A stretch of DNA of 64,000 bases. It comes from PNAI01 sp035501735 (GTDB lineage: Bacteria > Pseudomonadota > Alphaproteobacteria > Rhizobiales > Xanthobacteraceae). Positions 25,519-34,538 of the stretch are shown here, piece by piece. The stretch lies in NCBI GenBank assembly GCA_035501735.1, contig DATJVR010000087.1:6012-70011 (forward strand), given 5' to 3'. The notes below the pieces were generated by a model. The model had not been told where the DNA came from. It did not search any database and saw only the letters and a list, made by a program, of their open reading frames with translations. A program made the position numbers and the translations under genes. Within the stretch, counting starts at the first letter, position 1; the number at the start of each line of letters is the position of its first letter.

Positions 25519-26229
25519 TCAGTGCGAACCCGCGGCCTCTGCGTTCCCGAGCAGCGGCATGATGATTTTCTCGAGATCTGCGATCTCCATGCCGCCGACG
25601 TAAATTTTGCCATTGATGAAGAACGTGGGCGTCGAATCGACACCCAACCGCACGCCCTGGTCACGCGACCATTTTACGCCGTCGTAGACTTGCTGGTTGG
25701 ACAGGCAGGCCTTGATGCTGTCGTCGGTAAAACCGGCCTGCTTGAGGATGTTGGTGAGCGGCGCATTCCAGTCCTTCACCGCCCACTGCTTCTGCTGCTG
25801 GAACAGCGTCTCGAGGAGGGGAAAGAATTTGTCCTTCGCGATGCAGCGCGTCAGCATATAGACGGAGAAATCGACTTCGTTGAGCGGAAACTCGCGGTAG
25901 ATGTAGCGCACCTTCCCGGCGTCGATGTAGCGCTTCTTCAGCTCCGGAAACGTCGCCTCCGCAAAATGCGCGCAATGCGGACAGGTGGTCGAAGCATATT
26001 CGATGATGGTTACCGGCGCATTGTCGTTACCCATCGCATTTTCGCCGAGTGGGCTCGGCGTCATCAAATCGGCTTTGGTTTCGGGAGTGATGGTTGTCGG
26101 CGGCGTGTATTGCGGCTGGCCGTAATAGCGCCAGCCGACCGCGCCCACGCAGGCCACCAGCACGATGACCACGACGGCGGTAAGAATTGTCTTGTTGTTC
26201 AACTGCAAGCTCCGTGCTTGGGGCGGCAT
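25519..26229 (-). CDS. DsbA-family thiol:disulfide oxidoreductase, membrane-anchored
   Basis: 236-residue protein. An N-terminal anchor (KTILTAVVVIVLVACVGAVG) is followed by a periplasmic thioredoxin-like domain with the redox motif CPHC in IEYASTTCPHCAHFAEATFP. The cis-proline loop is GVDSTPTFFINGKIYVGG and a helical insertion lies between. It resembles BdbD/ScsC-like DsbA proteins that oxidise or isomerise exported cysteines. The start at 26229 is chosen because GGGA sits at the right distance; ATG 26235 is possible. Placement beside smc and DUF721 is a common Rhizobiales arrangement. Confidence 0.9.
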   Translation of the reverse strand: MPPQARSLQLNNKTILTAVVVIVLVACVGAVGWRYYGQPQYTPPTTITPETKADLMTPSPLGENAMGNDNAPVTIIEYASTTCPHCAHFAEATFPELKKRYIDAGKVRYIYREFPLNEVDFSVYMLTRCIAKDKFFPLLETLFQQQKQWAVKDWNAPLTNILKQAGFTDDSIKACLSNQQVYDGVKWSRDQGVRLGVDSTPTFFINGKIYVGGMEIADLEKIIMPLLGNAEAAGSH

Positions 26230-26368
26230 GGCCATTCCCGAATATCCGCCAGCCTCAAGCCAGCAATGTGGCACTGCTGCGGCGGCCCGCCAAGAGGCGG
26301 AAAAAGCGAGGAAATGACGATTATTTTATCCGGGCTGGGCGACTTCCGGCAGGGCCGCGGTCGGTTCA

Positions 26369-27382
26369 TCATTGCGAACGGCGGGCCGCTGGGCGTTGCG
26401 GTTCCTGCGGATGTTTGGATTCCGGAGCGCGTTTGGGTTCGTATTCGGTTATGCCGTAACGCTGGAATTCGGCCGCGATGCCCGAATTGAGACCTTTCGC
26501 CGCCCCGATGTCGGCATAACCGCCCGGGCGATCGCCTTTCCTCAACTTTGCGATTCCGCGCCCGTAGAGCGCGCTCACGAGCTTCGGACTGATTTGCAGC
26601 GCCTGATCGTACTCCTGGATGGCGCGTTCGGGCTGACCGAGCTTGAGCAGCGTAAAGCCGCGTCCGTCATAGGCGGTGGCATCGTTCGGCTTGAGTTTGA
26701 GCGATGTCTCGCAATCGGCCAGCGCATTCTGAAATTGTCCGGCCAGGGCCCGCGCCCAGCAGCGGTTGTTGTAGGCGGCCTGGTATTTGTCGTCGAGCTT
26801 GATCGCCAGGTCGTAATCCTGCATGGCGCGCTCGTAATCGCCCTTGCTGCGATACGCCACCCCCCGGTTGTTGAGCGCGATGGCATTGTTGGGATTGAGC
26901 TTCAGTGTTTGATTGAAATCCGAAATCGCAAGGTCAAACTGGTCCTTGTCGAGGCGCGCCTTGCCGCGATTGTAGAAGGCGATCGGATCATTGGCTTCGA
27001 GCCGGATCGCCTGATCGTAGTCTTGCATGGCGCGGTCGATGTTGCCCTTGCGGGCATAGGCTGCGCCGCGGTTCACCAGCGCGTCGGCGTATTTCGCATT
27101 GATCCGCAGCGCGGCGTCATTGTCGGCGATCGATTTCTCGAAATCGCCGATGTTGAAATAAGCAATGCCGCGTTTGTAATAATTGAGCGCGAGTTGATGG
27201 GCCTCCGAGCCGGCCTGGATCAACGTCGTGCAGCTTTTGACCTGCGCGCCCCAGGGAATGTCGGGATTTCCCGTGCATGACTGCTTCGCGGCCAGCACGG
27301 TTTCGGCCATGGCTGGCCTCGGACCGAGCAGCGCAACCACGGCTAGCACGCAGAGCGGCGCGATCTTGAATTGCCCTCGCAT
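26369..27382 (-). CDS. Exported TPR-repeat protein
   Basis: 337-residue protein with a signal peptide ending ...PRPAMA near residue 26. From about residue 60 to 290 it is a run of tetratricopeptide repeats, each with the pattern of GDYERAMQDYDLAIKL and a paired NNRGxAYxxKG helix, around seven in all. The C-terminus is Pro/Arg-rich and charged. Upstream in-frame ATGs would bury the signal peptide, so 27382 is preferred. Likely a periplasmic scaffold for protein-protein contacts; no partner is shown. It separates the dsbA-like and DUF721 genes. Confidence 0.82.
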   Translation of the reverse strand: MRGQFKIAPLCVLAVVALLGPRPAMAETVLAAKQSCTGNPDIPWGAQVKSCTTLIQAGSEAHQLALNYYKRGIAYFNIGDFEKSIADNDAALRINAKYADALVNRGAAYARKGNIDRAMQDYDQAIRLEANDPIAFYNRGKARLDKDQFDLAISDFNQTLKLNPNNAIALNNRGVAYRSKGDYERAMQDYDLAIKLDDKYQAAYNNRCWARALAGQFQNALADCETSLKLKPNDATAYDGRGFTLLKLGQPERAIQEYDQALQISPKLVSALYGRGIAKLRKGDRPGGYADIGAAKGLNSGIAAEFQRYGITEYEPKRAPESKHPQEPQRPAARRSQ

Positions 27383-27545
27383 GGGTTTTCGCCCTGGATG
27401 TAATTTTGCCGCCATGACTATCAAAAACCGCACCGCATGTCGCCGGGCTTCGTTCACGACATCTCATTCATTCGGTAATTTCGTTAACAACCGCCGGGCG
27501 CCGAAATTCCCTTGTTTGAATATTCGGACGCGAGCCCCGCGATCG

Positions 27546-28013
27546 TCACTTGATCGCCGCGCCCAGCCGCGCGAGCGCCGCGCGCAGTTCGTCATCGGCG
27601 ATCTCGGTGAGCCCGGCCGCCACTTGCGCCGTCGCCTCCGGATCGGGCGTGCGCGGCGCCGGCCGCGGCGCGTGCCGCGCGAGCGGGGCCTGCCGCAGCG
27701 CGATCTGGCCGATCGCCTGCCAGCCGAAGAATCGGTTGACCCGCTCGATGATCACGCCGGCGAGATGCTGGATTTCGATCGCCGCCGGCCCCTCGACCCG
27801 CAGCACCAGCGTGGCGGGCTCGACCGGCTCATCGTTCCGCGTGTGATTCCACCGGATCTTGATCGGTTCGGCATGCGCCGCGATGTCCGGTCCGGCAATG
27901 TCCTTCCAGCGCGTGACCAGTTCGGTCTGCGCAAATCCTTGCTTGGCAAAGCTCTCGGCCAAAAAACCATGCGCGAGGTCGGCCAGCGATCGGGTGGGAC
28001 GGGGCTTGTTCAC
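27546..28013 (-). CDS. DUF721 (DciA-like) protein
   Basis: 155-residue protein with a DUF721 domain: WKDIAGPDIAAHAEPIKIRW near the N-terminus and LVLRVEGPAAIEIQHLAGVI, ERVNRFFGWQAIGQIALRQ in the second part. The C-terminal 50 residues are Pro/Ala-rich. DciA, a DUF721 protein, recruits the replicative helicase DnaB in bacteria lacking DnaC/DnaI. This homologue is a candidate for that job, although alphaproteobacterial genomes can hold more than one DUF721 protein. Divergent from mutY, 27 bp away. Confidence 0.82.
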   Translation of the reverse strand: MNKPRPTRSLADLAHGFLAESFAKQGFAQTELVTRWKDIAGPDIAAHAEPIKIRWNHTRNDEPVEPATLVLRVEGPAAIEIQHLAGVIIERVNRFFGWQAIGQIALRQAPLARHAPRPAPRTPDPEATAQVAAGLTEIADDELRAALARLGAAIK

Positions 28014-28040
28014 GGCGTGCGGCTCTGTCAGATCGGGAGC

Positions 28041-29153
28041 ATGAGGCTAGCAGGAGCCGCCGCGCGACAAAAGCCGATCGTGGGAGCGACCGCGCGCGCG
28101 CTTGGGTCATCCACATTGCTTGCCTGGTACGACCGCCACCGCCGCAGGCTGCCGTGGCGCGCGGGCGCCGGCGAGCGGGCCGATCCCTATCGCGTCTGGC
28201 TCTCCGAGATCATGTTGCAGCAGACCACGGTGAAGGCGGTCGCGCCCTATTACGCGCGCTTTCTCGCGCGCTGGCCGGATGTGCAGAGCCTCGCCCGCGC
28301 GCCGCTCGGCGATGTGCTCAAGCTCTGGGCCGGGCTCGGCTACTACGCCCGCGCGCGCAATCTGCACGCCTGCGCTTCAGCCGTGGTCGAGCGCCATGCC
28401 GGCCGCTTCCCGCACAGCCCGACGGAGTTGCGCGCGCTGCCCGGCATCGGCGCCTATACGGCGGCGGCCATTGCGGCGATTGCCTTCGATCAGCCGGTGA
28501 TTGCGATTGACGGCAATGTCGAGCGCGTGGTGGCGCGGCTGTTCGCGGTCGAGGACGAATTGCCCGCCGCCAAGCCGCGCATCGGGCAATTCGCCGAGAC
28601 GCTTGTTCCACCACGGCGGTCCGGCGATTTCGCCCAGGCCTTGATGGATCTCGGCGCCACCATCTGCACGCCGAAGAAGCCGACCTGCGCGCTCTGCCCC
28701 TGGAGCGGCGCATGCGTGGCGTATCGGCGCGGCGATCAGGAGACGTTCCCGCGCAAGGCGCCCAAAGCCGAAGGCCGCCTGCGCCGCGGCGCGGCTTTCG
28801 TCGTGACGCGCGCCGACGGCGCCGTACTCCTGCGCACGCGTCCGGAGAAGGGCCTGCTCGGCGGTATGACCGAAGTGCCGACCAGCGCCTGGACGCATGA
28901 ATACGATGAAACATCCGCGCGCAAATCCGCGCCGCGTTTTTCACGCACCAAGACGTCCTGGCGTCACCTGCCCGGCGTCGTGACGCAGGCCTTCACGCAT
29001 TTCCCGCTTGAGCTCGTGATCTATGCCGCGCGGGTCCCCGCCCGCACAGCCGCGCCGAAAGAGATGCGTTGGGTGGCGCGCGCCGCTCTCGCCGGCGAGG
29101 CGTTGCCGAGCCTCATGCGTAAGGTGCTGGCGCACGCGCTTCGCGATGCATAG
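28041..29153 (+). CDS. mutY: A/G-specific adenine DNA glycosylase
   Basis: 370-residue base-excision enzyme that removes adenine opposite 8-oxoguanine. The catalytic Glu is in WLSEIMLQQTTVKAV. The helix-hairpin-helix and catalytic Asp lie in LPGIGAYTAAAIAAIAFD and VIAIDGNVERVVARL. A 4Fe-4S cluster has Cys residues in CTPKKPTCALCPWSGAC (C-x6-C-x2-C-x5-C). The C-terminal NUDIX-like domain recognises 8-oxoG (WRHLPGVVTQAFTHFPLEL). The frame is open far upstream, but ATG 28041 follows GGGAG closely and matches family N-termini. Divergent from DUF721. Confidence 0.95.
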   Translation: MRLAGAAARQKPIVGATARALGSSTLLAWYDRHRRRLPWRAGAGERADPYRVWLSEIMLQQTTVKAVAPYYARFLARWPDVQSLARAPLGDVLKLWAGLGYYARARNLHACASAVVERHAGRFPHSPTELRALPGIGAYTAAAIAAIAFDQPVIAIDGNVERVVARLFAVEDELPAAKPRIGQFAETLVPPRRSGDFAQALMDLGATICTPKKPTCALCPWSGACVAYRRGDQETFPRKAPKAEGRLRRGAAFVVTRADGAVLLRTRPEKGLLGGMTEVPTSAWTHEYDETSARKSAPRFSRTKTSWRHLPGVVTQAFTHFPLELVIYAARVPARTAAPKEMRWVARAALAGEALPSLMRKVLAHALRDA

Positions 29154-29181
29154 GGCGCATTCGACAGGTTAAGGCGAGGGC

Positions 29182-29218
29182 CCGGAATCCACGTCGCCGA
29201 TGCGATCATGGATTCCGG
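29182..29218. repeat. Inverted repeat between convergent mutY and ccrM
   Basis: Perfect 10-bp arms CCGGAATCCA (29182-29191) and TGGATTCCGG (29209-29218) with a 17-bp spacer, followed by CGCGCGCGGAATGACGG. This wording is familiar from dispersed repeats of rhizobial genomes (knowledge, not a search). Each arm contains a GANTC site. Lying between two converging genes, it could act as a transcription end for both. Confidence 0.55.
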
Positions 29219-29248
29219 CTCCCGCGCGCGGAATGACGGAATGGAGGT

Positions 29249-30379
29249 TCAGGCCTCCGCCATCTCCGCCCTGATTTCGTTGCGCAGCGCGTCGATCGGG
29301 ATCAGCCCTTTGGCTGTTTCGACGTGCCAGAAGGTCCAGCCGTTGCAGGCCTCGAGGCCCTGCGCCAGGGCGCCGATGCGATGGATCGAGCCGACGCTTT
29401 CACCGAGCGCCACCGCGCCGTCGGCGCGAACCAGCGCGCGATGGCGGCGTTTGGAATCGACGAGCTTGGCCCCGGCCGACACGAGCCCGCGCTCCAACAG
29501 CGCCGAGAACGGCACGCGCGGCGCCTCGCGCGCGGTCATGAACGGCGCGAGCGTCGGCGCTTCCAGCGGCTTCGTAGCGGCGAGCCGCTGCTCGGCCGCG
29601 GCCGCGTAGCTTTGCTCGCGCTCGAAGCCGACGAATCTGCGCCCGAGCCGCTTCGCCACCGCGCCGGTCGTGCCGGTGCCGCAGAACGGGTCGAGCACCA
29701 GGTCGTCGGGCCGCGAGCTTGAAAGGATCACGCGCGCCAGCAGCGCCTCCGGCTTCTGCGTCGGATGCAATTTCTTGCCGTCGCGGCCTTTCAGGCGTTC
29801 GTCGCCCGTGCACAGCGGCAGGGTCCAGTCCGAGCGGACCTGGATGTCTTCGTTGCCGGCTTTCAGCGCTTCGTAGTTGAAAGTGTACCCTCGCGCGCAA
29901 TCTTCGCGCGCCGCCCAGATCAGCGTCTCGTGCGCGTTGGTGAATCGCCGCCCGCGGAAATTCGGCATCGGATTGGATTTGCGCCACACCACGTCATTGA
30001 GGATCCAGTACCCGAGATCCTGCAGCGCCGTGCCGACGCGAAAAATGTTGTGGTACGAGCCGATCACCCAGATCGTTCCCGCCGGCTTGATCACGCGCCG
30101 GCACGCGCTCAGCCACGCGCGGGTAAAATCGTCGTAGGCCTTGAAGCTCGTGAATTGATCCCACGCATCGTCGACGGCGTCGACGCGCGAATCGTCGGGC
30201 CGCTTGAGCTCGCCTTTGAGCTGCAGATTGTAAGGCGGATCGGCGAAAATCAGGTCGACCGAGCTTGCCGGCAGCTTCGCCATTTCGGCGACGCAATCGC
30301 CGACCACGATGCGCGCTGGCGAATCCTGGGAACAGACGCGGGGCGCCTGACTGGGCGCCCCGCGACGCGACACTACCAT
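29249..30379 (-). CDS. ccrM: CcrM-type adenine DNA methyltransferase (GANTC)
   Basis: 376-residue N6-adenine methyltransferase of the beta class. The catalytic motif DPPY is at residues 47-50 (FADPPYNL) and comes before the SAM-binding FCGTGTTGAVAKRLGRRFV (motif I). The target-recognition region includes WRKSNPMPNFRGRRF and AHETLIWA. The C-terminal domain after residue 290 (RVPFSALLERGLVSAGAKL) ends in the conserved SIHRIGALAQGLEACNGWTF. This is the arrangement of Caulobacter CcrM, which methylates GANTC after replication and helps time the cell cycle. Several GANTC sites cluster at its own 5' end. Confidence 0.95.
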   Translation of the reverse strand: MVVSRRGAPSQAPRVCSQDSPARIVVGDCVAEMAKLPASSVDLIFADPPYNLQLKGELKRPDDSRVDAVDDAWDQFTSFKAYDDFTRAWLSACRRVIKPAGTIWVIGSYHNIFRVGTALQDLGYWILNDVVWRKSNPMPNFRGRRFTNAHETLIWAAREDCARGYTFNYEALKAGNEDIQVRSDWTLPLCTGDERLKGRDGKKLHPTQKPEALLARVILSSSRPDDLVLDPFCGTGTTGAVAKRLGRRFVGFEREQSYAAAAEQRLAATKPLEAPTLAPFMTAREAPRVPFSALLERGLVSAGAKLVDSKRRHRALVRADGAVALGESVGSIHRIGALAQGLEACNGWTFWHVETAKGLIPIDALRNEIRAEMAEA

Positions 30380-30452
30380 GACTCAGAACTCTGACTCAGG
30401 AGACGCGGTCGGCGACGCGGGACCTACAACCGACGAGCCGCATAATGGAGTC
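30321..30452. promoter_or_regulatory. Cluster of GANTC sites at the ccrM 5' end and promoter region
   Basis: GANTC occurs at 30321-30325 (inside the gene), 30380-30384 (touching the start codon), 30393-30397 and 30448-30452. These are the targets of the encoded methyltransferase. In Caulobacter, methylation of GANTC sites in the ccrM leader shuts the promoter; a similar feedback is inferred here. The rest of the 245-bp gap up to the zinc-peptidase gene is AT-richer and shows no gene. Confidence 0.55.
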
Positions 30453-30624
30453 TCAAGGTAAAAAAAGATTTATCGCACTGCATCGATCTGGCAGCGAAAA
30501 TATCCGATGATCATATGAAACGTTGCGAGATGCGGTGACGATTACGTGGTTTTACGAAATTCACGCTGGACGCGGCACAACGGGTCGGCAAAAATTGCCG
30601 GGTCGATGACGAGGGAGCAAAAAG

Positions 30625-31563
30625 ATGCGCTGGGATCAGTTGCCCAAGAGCGACGACATAGAGGACCGCCGCGATGACGACGAAGGCGGCGGCTTAGGCG
30701 GCGGCTTTGGCCAAGGCGGATTCAACCTTCCGGTCCACGGCGGCCTCGGCATCGGAACCATCGTGGTGCTCGGGCTCATCGGCTATGCGCTCGGCATCAA
30801 TCCGAACATCTTGATCGGCGGCGCCGAGATTCTCAGCGGCGGCGGCAACCCGTCCGGCTACAACGCCCCGATCCGCCAGACGTCGCATCAGACCGGCACG
30901 CCGACTGATCAGATGGGGCAGTTCGTCGCCGCGATCCTCGGCAGTGCCAACGATCAGTGGTCGCAGATTTTGTCCCAGCGCGGCGTCACCTATCAGCGCC
31001 CGCGGCTGGTGTTGTTCCGCAATCGCACGCAATCCGCCTGCGGCGCGGCGCAGAGCGCCATGGGGCCGTTCTATTGCCCGAACGACCGCGAGGTCTATCT
31101 CGACACGTCGTTCTTCAATGACCTGCAGCGGCGCTTTCACGGCTGCGAGGGCAAGGCTTGCGAGTTCGCCCAGGCCTATGTCATCGCGCACGAGGTCGGG
31201 CACCACGTGCAGAACCTGCTTGGCACTCTGACGAAGACGAACCAGGCCCAGCGTGCCGCCGCCTCGAAGGCTGACGCCAACCGCATTCAGGTGCGAATCG
31301 AGCTGCAGGCCGACTGTTTCGCCGGCGTCTGGGCCAATCATTCGGAGCAAAAATGGAAATTCCTCGATCCCGGCGATGTCGATGCGGCCTTGCAGACGGC
31401 CTCCGCCATCGGCGACGACCGGCTGCAACGCGCCGCCACCGGCACGGTCGTCCCCGACTCGTTCACGCACGGCTCCTCCGAGCAGCGCAAACGCTGGTTC
31501 ACCAACGGGCTGAAAGCCGGCACCATCGAAGCCTGCGACACGTTCAACGCCGCGCAGCTCTAA
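30625..31563 (+). CDS. Neutral zinc metallopeptidase (YpfJ family)
   Basis: 312-residue protein with the YpfJ layout. The N-terminus is MRWDQLPKSDDIEDRRDD and a glycine-rich stretch. A single membrane helix (GIGTIVVLGLIGYALGI) follows, then a periplasmic domain with zincin motif AHEVGHHVQNLLG (His189, Glu190, His193) and third-ligand region ELQADCFAGVWANH. Two short disulfide-type cysteine pairs are visible (CGAAQSAMGPFYC, CEGKAC). GGGAGCAAAAAG precedes the ATG. Probably an envelope peptidase; substrate unknown. Confidence 0.93.
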   Translation: MRWDQLPKSDDIEDRRDDDEGGGLGGGFGQGGFNLPVHGGLGIGTIVVLGLIGYALGINPNILIGGAEILSGGGNPSGYNAPIRQTSHQTGTPTDQMGQFVAAILGSANDQWSQILSQRGVTYQRPRLVLFRNRTQSACGAAQSAMGPFYCPNDREVYLDTSFFNDLQRRFHGCEGKACEFAQAYVIAHEVGHHVQNLLGTLTKTNQAQRAAASKADANRIQVRIELQADCFAGVWANHSEQKWKFLDPGDVDAALQTASAIGDDRLQRAATGTVVPDSFTHGSSEQRKRWFTNGLKAGTIEACDTFNAAQL

Positions 31564-31581
31564 CCGCGATCGAAAGGCCCC

Positions 31582-32139
31582 ATGCCCGGCATCGATGAAT
31601 CGCGTCCGTTCGTACCGCTGAAGATCGCGGTGCTGACGGTGTCCGACACGCGCGCGATCGCCGACGACAAGTCCGGCGCGACTCTCGCCGAGCGCATCGA
31701 GAAGGCCGGGCACGCCGTCGGCGCGCGCGCCATCGTGACCGACGACGTGGAAAAAATCCGCGCCCGGGTGAAAGCCTGGATCGCCGATCCGTCGATCGAC
31801 GTCGTCGTCACCACCGGCGGCACCGGTTTCACCGGCCGCGACGTCACCCCGGAGGCGATCGAGCCGCTGTTCGAAAAACGCATGGAAGGCTTCTCCACCC
31901 TGTTCCTTTTGGTGAGCGAGCGAAAGATCGGCACCTCCGCCATCCAGACCCGCGCCACCGCCGGCGTCGCCGGAGCGACCTACATCTTTTGCCTGCCCGG
32001 TTCGCCCGGCGCCTGCCGCGATGCCTGGGATGAGATCCTCGTGCACCAGCTCGACTACCGCTATCGGCCCTGCAACTTCGTCGAGATCATGCCGCGCCTC
32101 GACGAGCATCTGCGCCGCGGCAAGGCGGGCACGGGTTAA
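31582..32139 (+). CDS. moaB: Molybdenum cofactor biosynthesis protein B
   Basis: 185-residue MoaB/MogA-type protein acting on molybdopterin (adenylylation). Hallmarks are the start FVPLKIAVLTVSDTRAIADD, TTGGTGFTGRDVTPEAIEPL with the substrate-binding GGTG loop, and CLPGSPGACRDAWDEIL. 18 bp after the zinc-peptidase gene on the same strand, so likely co-transcribed. Confidence 0.93.
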   Translation: MPGIDESRPFVPLKIAVLTVSDTRAIADDKSGATLAERIEKAGHAVGARAIVTDDVEKIRARVKAWIADPSIDVVVTTGGTGFTGRDVTPEAIEPLFEKRMEGFSTLFLLVSERKIGTSAIQTRATAGVAGATYIFCLPGSPGACRDAWDEILVHQLDYRYRPCNFVEIMPRLDEHLRRGKAGTG

Positions 32140-32144
32140 TCCGG

Positions 32145-32393
32145 TTATTGTGGCTTGCGCCACTTGTGGGCGCGCGCGTCCCAATAATAGTACGGGTTTT
32201 GCGTACAGGTGGCGTTGCCCCAGAACTGCCGCTCCTGCAGGCACTGCTCGATCGTCCAAAAATGACAGATGTTGATTTCGGAGCGTCCAAGGCTCCCTTT
32301 CACGCACCATGGCGCCTCACGTGCGAAACTCGGCGTGGCGCCCAATAGCGTAACGCCGGCGAGCGCCATGGCGATCGTGGCGATTCGTTTCAT
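32145..32393 (-). CDS. DUF3551 family small exported protein
   Basis: 82-residue protein with a signal peptide (MKRIATIAMALAGVTLLGA, cut near SFA) and a short mature part starting REAPWCVKG. Four cysteines follow in INICHFWTIEQCLQERQFWG and NATCTQNPYYYWD, fitting two disulfides. AGGAGG stands at an ideal distance before the ATG at 32393. The REAPWC and C...QC...C pattern is that of DUF3551, common in Bradyrhizobium relatives. Function unknown. Convergent with moaB (5 bp apart) and divergent from the radical SAM gene. Confidence 0.85.
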   Translation of the reverse strand: MKRIATIAMALAGVTLLGATPSFAREAPWCVKGSLGRSEINICHFWTIEQCLQERQFWGNATCTQNPYYYWDARAHKWRKPQ

Positions 32394-32530
32394 CGTTTCC
32401 TCCTGCTGGCCGTCCGGCATTTCCTGGCCGAACCAAATCCCTCGAAATGAATTCTAATTTCACCCTTGCAATTTGCCAGTCGCCGCTGTTATGTTCCCGT
32501 TTTGTTCGCCAAAGTAGTAGGATTCTTGTC

Positions 32531-33685
32531 ATGGCAAGTTCGTCCAACGCGTTGCGTCGCTTGCAAGCCGCCAACCCGCCGGCGCCCGATCCTCATTCCG
32601 GCATCCTCAGCACCGGGGTCGACCATGCGCGCCGCCGCGGCCGCGGCACGCTCTCCAACACCTCGGGGCGTTTCGAGCCGGTCGCCCGCATCGCCTTCGA
32701 CGACGGTTGGCAGAGCCTCGACGAATTGCCGCCGTTTGCGACCACGGTGAGCATCGATTCCTCGCGCAGGGTCATCACGCGCAACAATTCGCCCGACATT
32801 TCCTTCGACCGCTCGATCAACCCGTACCGCGGCTGCGAGCATGGCTGCGTCTATTGCTTCGCCCGCCCGACCCACGCCTATCTTGGGCTTTCGCCCGGGC
32901 TCGATTTCGAGTCGAAGCTGTTCGTGAAGCCCGACGCGCCCGCGCTCCTGGAAAAGGAACTGTCCGCGCCGGGTTACGAACCGCGCACCATTGCGATCGG
33001 CACCAACACCGATCCCTACCAGCCGATCGAGCGCAAATATCAGGTGATGCGCGGCATTCTCGAAGTGCTCGAGCGCGCCGGTCATCCGGTCGGTATCGTC
33101 ACGAAATCCGCGCTCATCCTGCGCGACCTCGACATCCTCGCGCGGCTAGCCGCGCGCAATCTGGTCAGGGTCGCGCTCTCGGTCACCACGCTTGATCCGA
33201 AGCTCGCGCGTGTCATGGAGCCGCGCGCCGCCGCGCCCTCTCGTCGGCTTGAGGCCCTGCGGCAATTGTCGGCCGCGGGCGTGCCCACCTCCGTGATGGT
33301 CGCGCCGATCATCCCCGCGATCAACGACGCCGAGATCGAACGCATCCTCGATGCCGCGGCGCTCGCCGGCGTGAAGGGCGCGGGCCACGTGATCCTGCGC
33401 CTGCCGCTCGAACTGCGCGACCTGTTCCGTGAATGGCTGAAGGAGAATTTCCCCGACCGCGTCAATCACGTGTTCAAGCTCATTCGCGACATGCGCGGCG
33501 GCAAGGATTACGATGCGAACTGGGGCACGCGGATGACCGGCACCGGACCCTATGCCTGGATGATCGGCCGCCGTTTCGAGACCGCCTGCGAGCGGCTCGG
33601 GCTCAATAAGGAGCGCGCAGCGCTCACCACGGAGCATTTCACGCCGCCGCGTCCGCGCGCCGAGCAGCTCAATCTGTTCGGATGA
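32531..33685 (+). CDS. PA0069-family radical SAM protein
   Basis: 384-residue radical SAM protein. The cluster motif is CEHGCVYC in NPYRGCEHGCVYCFARPTHA, a CxxxCxxC with the family extension RPTHAYLGLSPGLDFE. EPRTIAIGTNTDPYQPIERK follows, the signature of the PA0069/SplB-like group. The start at 32531 fits the family; the frame is open 28 codons upstream. Some members are compared to spore photoproduct lyase, but the reaction of this group is unknown. Confidence 0.9.
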   Translation: MASSSNALRRLQAANPPAPDPHSGILSTGVDHARRRGRGTLSNTSGRFEPVARIAFDDGWQSLDELPPFATTVSIDSSRRVITRNNSPDISFDRSINPYRGCEHGCVYCFARPTHAYLGLSPGLDFESKLFVKPDAPALLEKELSAPGYEPRTIAIGTNTDPYQPIERKYQVMRGILEVLERAGHPVGIVTKSALILRDLDILARLAARNLVRVALSVTTLDPKLARVMEPRAAAPSRRLEALRQLSAAGVPTSVMVAPIIPAINDAEIERILDAAALAGVKGAGHVILRLPLELRDLFREWLKENFPDRVNHVFKLIRDMRGGKDYDANWGTRMTGTGPYAWMIGRRFETACERLGLNKERAALTTEHFTPPRPRAEQLNLFG

Positions 33686-33780
33686 AAACCGCTCCGAATT
33701 GACCGTGTTTTCCCCGCGATTCACGCGGAGCCCCGGCGCATTCATTGACTTGACGCGAGCGATGCGCAGGATCGGGCGCG

Positions 33781-34497
33781 ATGAGTCGCACCGCCCCCCG
33801 CGCCGCCGCCCGCCTGCCGCTCGGCGACGACAACGTTCGCCCGACCTTTGCGCGCGAGCGTTATGCGCTCAAGCGCGGCATCTGGCCGGTCGCGGGTTGC
33901 GACGAGGCCGGCCGCGGGCCGCTCGCCGGACCGGTGGTCGCCGCCGCGGTCGTGCTCGATCCGAAACGCATCCCGAAGGGCTTGAACGATTCCAAGAAGC
34001 TCGACCCGGAAGCGCGCGAGAAGCTCTACGAGAAGATCTGCGCCAGCGCCGAAGTCGCGGTCGCGTTTGGTTCGACCGCGCGCGTCGACCGCGACAACAT
34101 CCGCCAGGCCTCGCTCTGGGCGCTGGCGCGCGCCGTCGCGGCGCTGCCCTGCAAGCCGCAGCTTGTTTTCGTCGATGGCTGTGACCGCATCGACGTCGGC
34201 TGCGAGTGCCGCCCCGTCATCAGCGGCGATGCGCTCGTGATTTCAATCGCCGCCGCCTCGATCGTCGCCAAGGTCACGCGCGATCGGCTGATGCAACGCA
34301 TCGGCGCGCTCCACCCCGGCTACGGTTTCGAGCGCCACATGGGCTACAGCGTGCCCGAGCATTTCGCCGCGCTCGATCGCCTCGGCCCCACCATCCACCA
34401 TCGCCGCTCGTTCGGCCCGGTGGCGGCCTGTTATGGCGAAACCGGCGTTAATCCGGACGAAATCGAGACCGACGACGCAAGCATGTTGCCTCTCTGA
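33781..34497 (+). CDS. rnhB: Ribonuclease HII
   Basis: 238-residue enzyme that cuts RNA in RNA/DNA hybrids and single ribonucleotides in DNA. The catalytic carboxylates are in GCDEAGRGPLAGPVVAAAV (DEAGRG) and in VFVDGCDRIDVG; the ISIAAASIVAKVTRDRLM segment and HMGYSVPEHFAAL (GYPT-like region) complete the family pattern. In Hyphomicrobiales rnhB usually sits close to ccrM; here four genes lie between them. The first 30 residues are a basic extension before the catalytic domain. Confidence 0.95.
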   Translation: MSRTAPRAAARLPLGDDNVRPTFARERYALKRGIWPVAGCDEAGRGPLAGPVVAAAVVLDPKRIPKGLNDSKKLDPEAREKLYEKICASAEVAVAFGSTARVDRDNIRQASLWALARAVAALPCKPQLVFVDGCDRIDVGCECRPVISGDALVISIAAASIVAKVTRDRLMQRIGALHPGYGFERHMGYSVPEHFAALDRLGPTIHHRRSFGPVAACYGETGVNPDEIETDDASMLPL

Positions 34498-34538
34498 CGC
34501 CCGCGCGCTAGTCAGTTTGCTCGGCCTGTGCGGTAACG

